DNA of 64,000 bases, taken from NCBI GenBank assembly GCA_963697355.1, contig CAVONV010000012.1, positions 62,001 to 126,000 on the forward strand. The letters are read 5' to 3'. This DNA comes from CAVONV01 sp963697355 (GTDB lineage Bacteria > Acidobacteriota > Vicinamibacteria > Marinacidobacterales > DATDRI01). A model generated the notes under the pieces. The model had not been told where the DNA came from, did not search any database, and saw only the letters and a list, made by a program, of their open reading frames with translations. Made by a program: the position numbers and the translations under genes. Shown piece after piece: positions 61,202-64,000 of this stretch. Position 1 is the first letter of the stretch. Each line of letters begins with the position of its first letter.

Positions 61202-62866
61202 GTGAGAACCATTCACGACGCGGTCCAGTCACGACCGACAGTTTGTGCCGATATGCAGGAGAAGCACGACAACACAACTCGCGGCATCGACGTTCAAGGG
61301 ATCGAGAGCGACAAGCTCAGAGTTCTTTGGGATATCAGCCGCTCCCTCCATCAGTACATCAATATCGATGGCCTCATACTGCATATCATCAAACTCACCC
61401 GGGAGTTGATCGATGTTGAAGGTGTCGCGGTCATGGTTCACGACCCATCCACGGATGAGCTCGTATTCACATGGGCGGCGGATGAAAAGGTGGGGGTGGC
61501 CGGTAAACTAAAGGAAGTTCGTCTTCCTGCCCACCAAGGCATCGCAGGAAGTGTCTTCAAGAGCGGAAAGGCGGAACTGGTGGCCGACGTTGCCGGTGAC
61601 TCCCGTCACTACAGAGATGTCGACAACACCACTGGCTTGACCACAGAATCTATGATTTCGGTTCCACTGCAGAAGAAGGACAAGAACGTCGGTGTCCTGC
61701 AAGTCATCAACAAACGGAAAGGAAGGTTCGTCGAAGCCGATCTTCAATTTCTCTTGATTCTCGCTCCGATCATTGCCATCGCCTTGGACAACGCCAGGAT
61801 GTATACCGAACTCGACAAGGCCTACAAGGGGCTGCAGGTCGCAGACAAAGCCAATCAGCATCTGATAAGAGATACCGAGCAAGAAAATCTGCGCCTTCGA
61901 CGAGAGATCGAGAAACGCTACCGATTCGATCGAATCGTTGGGAAGAGCGACCGCCTCCGGGAAGTCTTTGCTCTGTGTGAGAAGGTGATGGATTCGGACA
62001 TCACTGTACTCATCGAAGGGGAAACCGGCACCGGCAAGGAGCTCGTCGCACGGACCATCCACCATAACGGCCTAAGAAGTAAGCGCAACTTCGTCAGCCA
62101 GAATTGTGGCGGTATTCCCGACACGCTACTGGCAAGCGAGCTTTTCGGGCACAGAAAAGGAGCCTACACCGGAGCCTTCTCAGACAAAAGAGGGCTTTTC
62201 CAATTTGCGGACGGAGGTACGGTTTTCTTGGACGAAGTCGCAGAAATGTCGACGGCCATGCAGACGAGCTTGCTGCGAGTTCTCCAAGAAGGTGAGGTGA
62301 AGCCGCTCGGCTCGAACCAGAACGACAAAGTGAACGTTCGAGTGATTTCTGCCACAAACAAAGATCTGGCCGAAGAAGTAAAGCAAGGACGTTTTCGGGA
62401 AGACCTGTATTACCGTTTGAGCGTTTTCGCGATCCATCTCCCACCGTTGAGAGAAAGGGACGGAGACATTTCGCTCCTTGCCAAGCACTTTCTCAACGAG
62501 TTCGCCAAGAAAACCAAAAAGGACGCTAAACAACTTAGCCGGGACGCTCTCGATTGTCTCGAGGCCTATCGATTTCCGGGCAATGTAAGAGAGCTCGAGA
62601 ACGAGATCGAACGAGCGATGGCGATGGCGGGAGATGAAGATATCATTCAGGTCTCTCATCTTTCGGAGAAATTGCAGGGGCCTTTGGTTGTCGGTTCCCA
62701 TGCCGTGGACACTCGAGGCTCGCTCAAGGAAAGGACCGAAGCGCTGGAAGTCGTTGTTCTCAAGGAATGCCTGAAGCGACACCGGGGGAACAAGACCAAG
62801 GTGGCGAAGGAGCTAGGACTGAGTCGAAACGGCTTGATGAAAAAGATGAAGCGATACAGCCTTTGA
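61202..62866 (+). CDS. Sigma-54-dependent activator with GAF, AAA+ and Fis-type HTH domains
   Basis: 554 residues from GTG 61202; ATG 61253 is an alternative start. The N-terminal half is a GAF domain (LPAHQGIAGSVFKSGKAELV, SMISVPLQKKDKNVGVLQVI), joined by a coiled-coil linker to a sigma-54 AAA+ module: Walker A IEGETGTGKE, the GAYTGAF loop that contacts sigma-54, Walker B GTVFLDEV, and the arginine-finger region FREDLYYRLSVFAIHLPPLR. The C-terminus is a Fis-type HTH (GNKTKVAKELGLSRNGLMKK). No receiver domain, so the GAF probably senses a small ligand. It sits between two CARDB lipoprotein genes that carry -24/-12-like elements, its likely targets. Confidence 0.92.
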   Translation: MRTIHDAVQSRPTVCADMQEKHDNTTRGIDVQGIESDKLRVLWDISRSLHQYINIDGLILHIIKLTRELIDVEGVAVMVHDPSTDELVFTWAADEKVGVAGKLKEVRLPAHQGIAGSVFKSGKAELVADVAGDSRHYRDVDNTTGLTTESMISVPLQKKDKNVGVLQVINKRKGRFVEADLQFLLILAPIIAIALDNARMYTELDKAYKGLQVADKANQHLIRDTEQENLRLRREIEKRYRFDRIVGKSDRLREVFALCEKVMDSDITVLIEGETGTGKELVARTIHHNGLRSKRNFVSQNCGGIPDTLLASELFGHRKGAYTGAFSDKRGLFQFADGGTVFLDEVAEMSTAMQTSLLRVLQEGEVKPLGSNQNDKVNVRVISATNKDLAEEVKQGRFREDLYYRLSVFAIHLPPLRERDGDISLLAKHFLNEFAKKTKKDAKQLSRDALDCLEAYRFPGNVRELENEIERAMAMAGDEDIIQVSHLSEKLQGPLVVGSHAVDTRGSLKERTEALEVVVLKECLKRHRGNKTKVAKELGLSRNGLMKKMKRYSL

Positions 62867-63227
62867 ATGAACCGACCCATGCGGTGCACTCGTCACATCT
62901 ACCCTCCTTGGAACAAGAAAGCAGCCCCATAGAACGGTGAGCGCCAAAGTCTTTGATTCCACATTTCGATTTCCGCCTGCGCGACGGCGGCCGACCTGGC
63001 AAGGACCCTTCTTCAACATCTCGTCGCAAAAGAATCTCATCAACGCTCCTGGTGCTTCGTTATCGACCCCACGAGCCGGCTACAAGCCCTCCGCGTACAT
63101 GAATCCGGGCGCGATCCCCGCGAGCTTGGCGAGATTTCGCTACCTAGGTTGTCGAAAGGTGCGAACGGAGTTGTCACTTCCTAACTTGTTCTAGTGAGTG
63201 CTCTTACTGCGATAGTCAGAACATTCC

Positions 63228-63242
63228 GCCAACTTGGTTGGC
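63228..63242. promoter_or_regulatory. GCCAAC-TTG-GTTGGC palindrome
   Basis: GCCAACTTGGTTGGC, perfect 6-base arms around TTG, same half-site as the repeats at 59578-59669. Confidence 0.5.
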
Positions 63243-63357
63243 TATCGGCCTCCAAGCCCGTGTCTTGTTTCGCGTGCCCTTTATCTCAAGCCCAGAAAGG
63301 TCCAATGGTTTCAGTTAGTTGCAGCTATCGATCCCGTCTCGCCGTCTTTCTGCGCGA

Positions 63358-63372
63358 TGGCACGACATTTGG
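63358..63372 (+). promoter_or_regulatory. Sigma-54-like -24/-12 element
   Basis: TGGCACGACATTTGG matches TGGCACG-N4-TTGCW except for the last base of the -12 GC, and lies 93 bases before ATG 63451. Confidence 0.5.
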
Positions 63373-63450
63373 TTATAGAAGATGTCATATGGATGAGGAA
63401 GCGGACAACAAGGTTTTCGGAAGGTCTGAACCAAGAAAAGGAGGCCCAAA

Positions 63451-64000
63451 ATGGCACGACAAACCCAACTGTCAGGTCGCCCCAAACTAGACTCCGCTGA
63501 GAAAAGAGCTCCGGAACGTCTCGACGTCAGGCGATGGGATCATGGTTTCCGGCGAGGCGAGTCATTCCGGACTTCCTTCGCGACAGCGCTGCTGCTGGCC
63601 GTCTTCGCCTTAGTGGGTTGCCAGAGGAGGAGCGTGACGGGACCCAGCGGCATAGTCGCTCCTGCACCTGCTTCACAGTTTATGGAGGGACAGCCCGATT
63701 TGACGATCTCGAACGCCAGCTTCTCTCCGGGAAGTCGGAGTTCGGAGGATGTGATTACGTTCCAAGTGTCGGTCAGAAATGTGGGGCTCGCTCGAGCAGG
63801 TGCCTCCACGCTGCGCTTAGCCATCGAAGGACTGCCCGACCCTCTCGAAGTATCGGTTCCGGCGCTCGGGCCCGACGAGGAATATCGCTACGAGCACGAT
63901 GTAGCCTTCAACGCGTCTTCGACGTATGTCGCCACAGTGACGGCTGACGCGTTAGGCCAACAACTCGAAACGGACGAGACCAACAACATGCTCATCAAGA
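63451..64000 (+). CDS. CARDB-repeat lipoprotein, paralogue of 59880-61094, truncated by window edge
   Basis: 183 codons visible from ATG 63451 with AAAAGGAGG upstream. A basic N-terminus leads to a lipobox LALVGCQRR-like stretch (AVFALVGCQRRSVTGPSG), then the first CARDB repeat (PDLTISNASFSPGSRSSEDV, ending ETDETNNMLIK), which is very close to repeat 1 of the first gene. The frame is open to the end of the window, so more repeats probably follow. Together with its upstream region it is a tandem duplication around the sigma-54 activator. Confidence 0.82.
   Translation, partial: MARQTQLSGRPKLDSAEKRAPERLDVRRWDHGFRRGESFRTSFATALLLAVFALVGCQRRSVTGPSGIVAPAPASQFMEGQPDLTISNASFSPGSRSSEDVITFQVSVRNVGLARAGASTLRLAIEGLPDPLEVSVPALGPDEEYRYEHDVAFNASSTYVATVTADALGQQLETDETNNMLIK

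Larger units (their letters stand above)
62867..63450. other. Non-coding stretch upstream of the second CARDB gene
   Basis: No convincing gene: the frames that are open here are Arg/Pro-rich and lack ribosome sites. It contains the palindrome at 63228-63242, the -24/-12-like element at 63358 and an AAAAGGAGG ribosome site before 63451. From about 63300 it is recognisably similar to the sequence upstream of the first CARDB gene. Confidence 0.6.

Noticed and set aside
62937..63194. Small plus-strand open frame of 85 codons after the sigma-54 activator
   Set aside because: Arg/Pro-rich, without ribosome site or homology, in a stretch that otherwise holds regulatory repeats.
1..64000. CRISPR arrays, tRNA or rRNA genes
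   Set aside because: No regularly spaced identical repeats with unique spacers, no cloverleaf with a TTCGA loop outside coding sequence, and no rRNA-like stretch were seen.

Overview
The window looks like a chromosome segment of an uncultured, GC-rich Gram-negative bacterium, most likely an acidobacterium. The hints are TonB receptors (one with a carboxypeptidase-like N-terminal domain), a kinase fused to sulfatase-modifying-factor and hydrolase domains, sulfatase-like/TPR fusions, many secreted PQQ-type beta-propellers, and lone M14, S9 and S10 exopeptidases. The assignment is inferred from gene content; there is no rRNA or tRNA in the window. Genes lie on both strands in short operons.

Layout. 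0-6 kb: an M14 carboxypeptidase running off the left edge, a CPBP membrane protease, an S9 oligopeptidase and an orphan YoeB-like toxin. 6-10 kb: a degraded toxin/CopG pair and a three-gene ECF sigma / membrane anti-sigma-like / MotA-like operon. 10-15 kb: two convergent sulfatase-like/TPR proteins with Thr where sulfatases have Cys or Ser. 15-26.7 kb: a damaged TonB receptor, then a seven-gene minus-strand redox operon: PQQ propeller, NHL propeller, Tat-exported NapG-like ferredoxin, NapH-like membrane Fe-S protein, membrane-anchored NuoE, NuoF, and a 2Fe-2S/GltD/4Fe-4S fusion. 26.7-36 kb: VapBC, an S10 peptidase and four more PQQ propellers. 36-42 kb: a PilZ protein, a secreted lyase-like protein, a TPR protein, a MITE-like element, a Bax-inhibitor family protein and a Fic protein. 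42-50 kb: a five-gene operon of a GT4 glycosyltransferase, a LuxE-like adenylating enzyme, a LuxC-like reductase and a YbbA/YbbP-type ABC exporter. 50-56.5 kb: a siderophore-type TonB receptor, the three-domain kinase and a MazEF-like pair. 56.5-64 kb: a damaged GMC oxidoreductase and four lipoproteins. The last two, CARDB-repeat paralogues, flank a sigma-54 activator and share upstream palindromes and a -24/-12-like element.

The most interesting unit is the redox operon. It combines a NAD(P)H-oxidising NuoEF/GltD module with a NapGH-like route to quinone or the periplasm and two beta-propellers, and has no recognisable terminal hydrogenase, formate dehydrogenase or reductase. Second is the LuxE/LuxC-like operon without luciferase.

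A caution runs through the window. Many genes between 12.6 and 22 kb, plus VapC, an HTH protein near 34.1 kb and the GMC enzyme at 56.6-58.2 kb, are broken by frameshifts. Of about twenty I could resolve by eye, about eighteen are single-base insertions, and conserved motifs continue on both sides. This looks more like consensus error than gene decay, although the TonB gene at 15-17.8 kb also lacks its 5' end.
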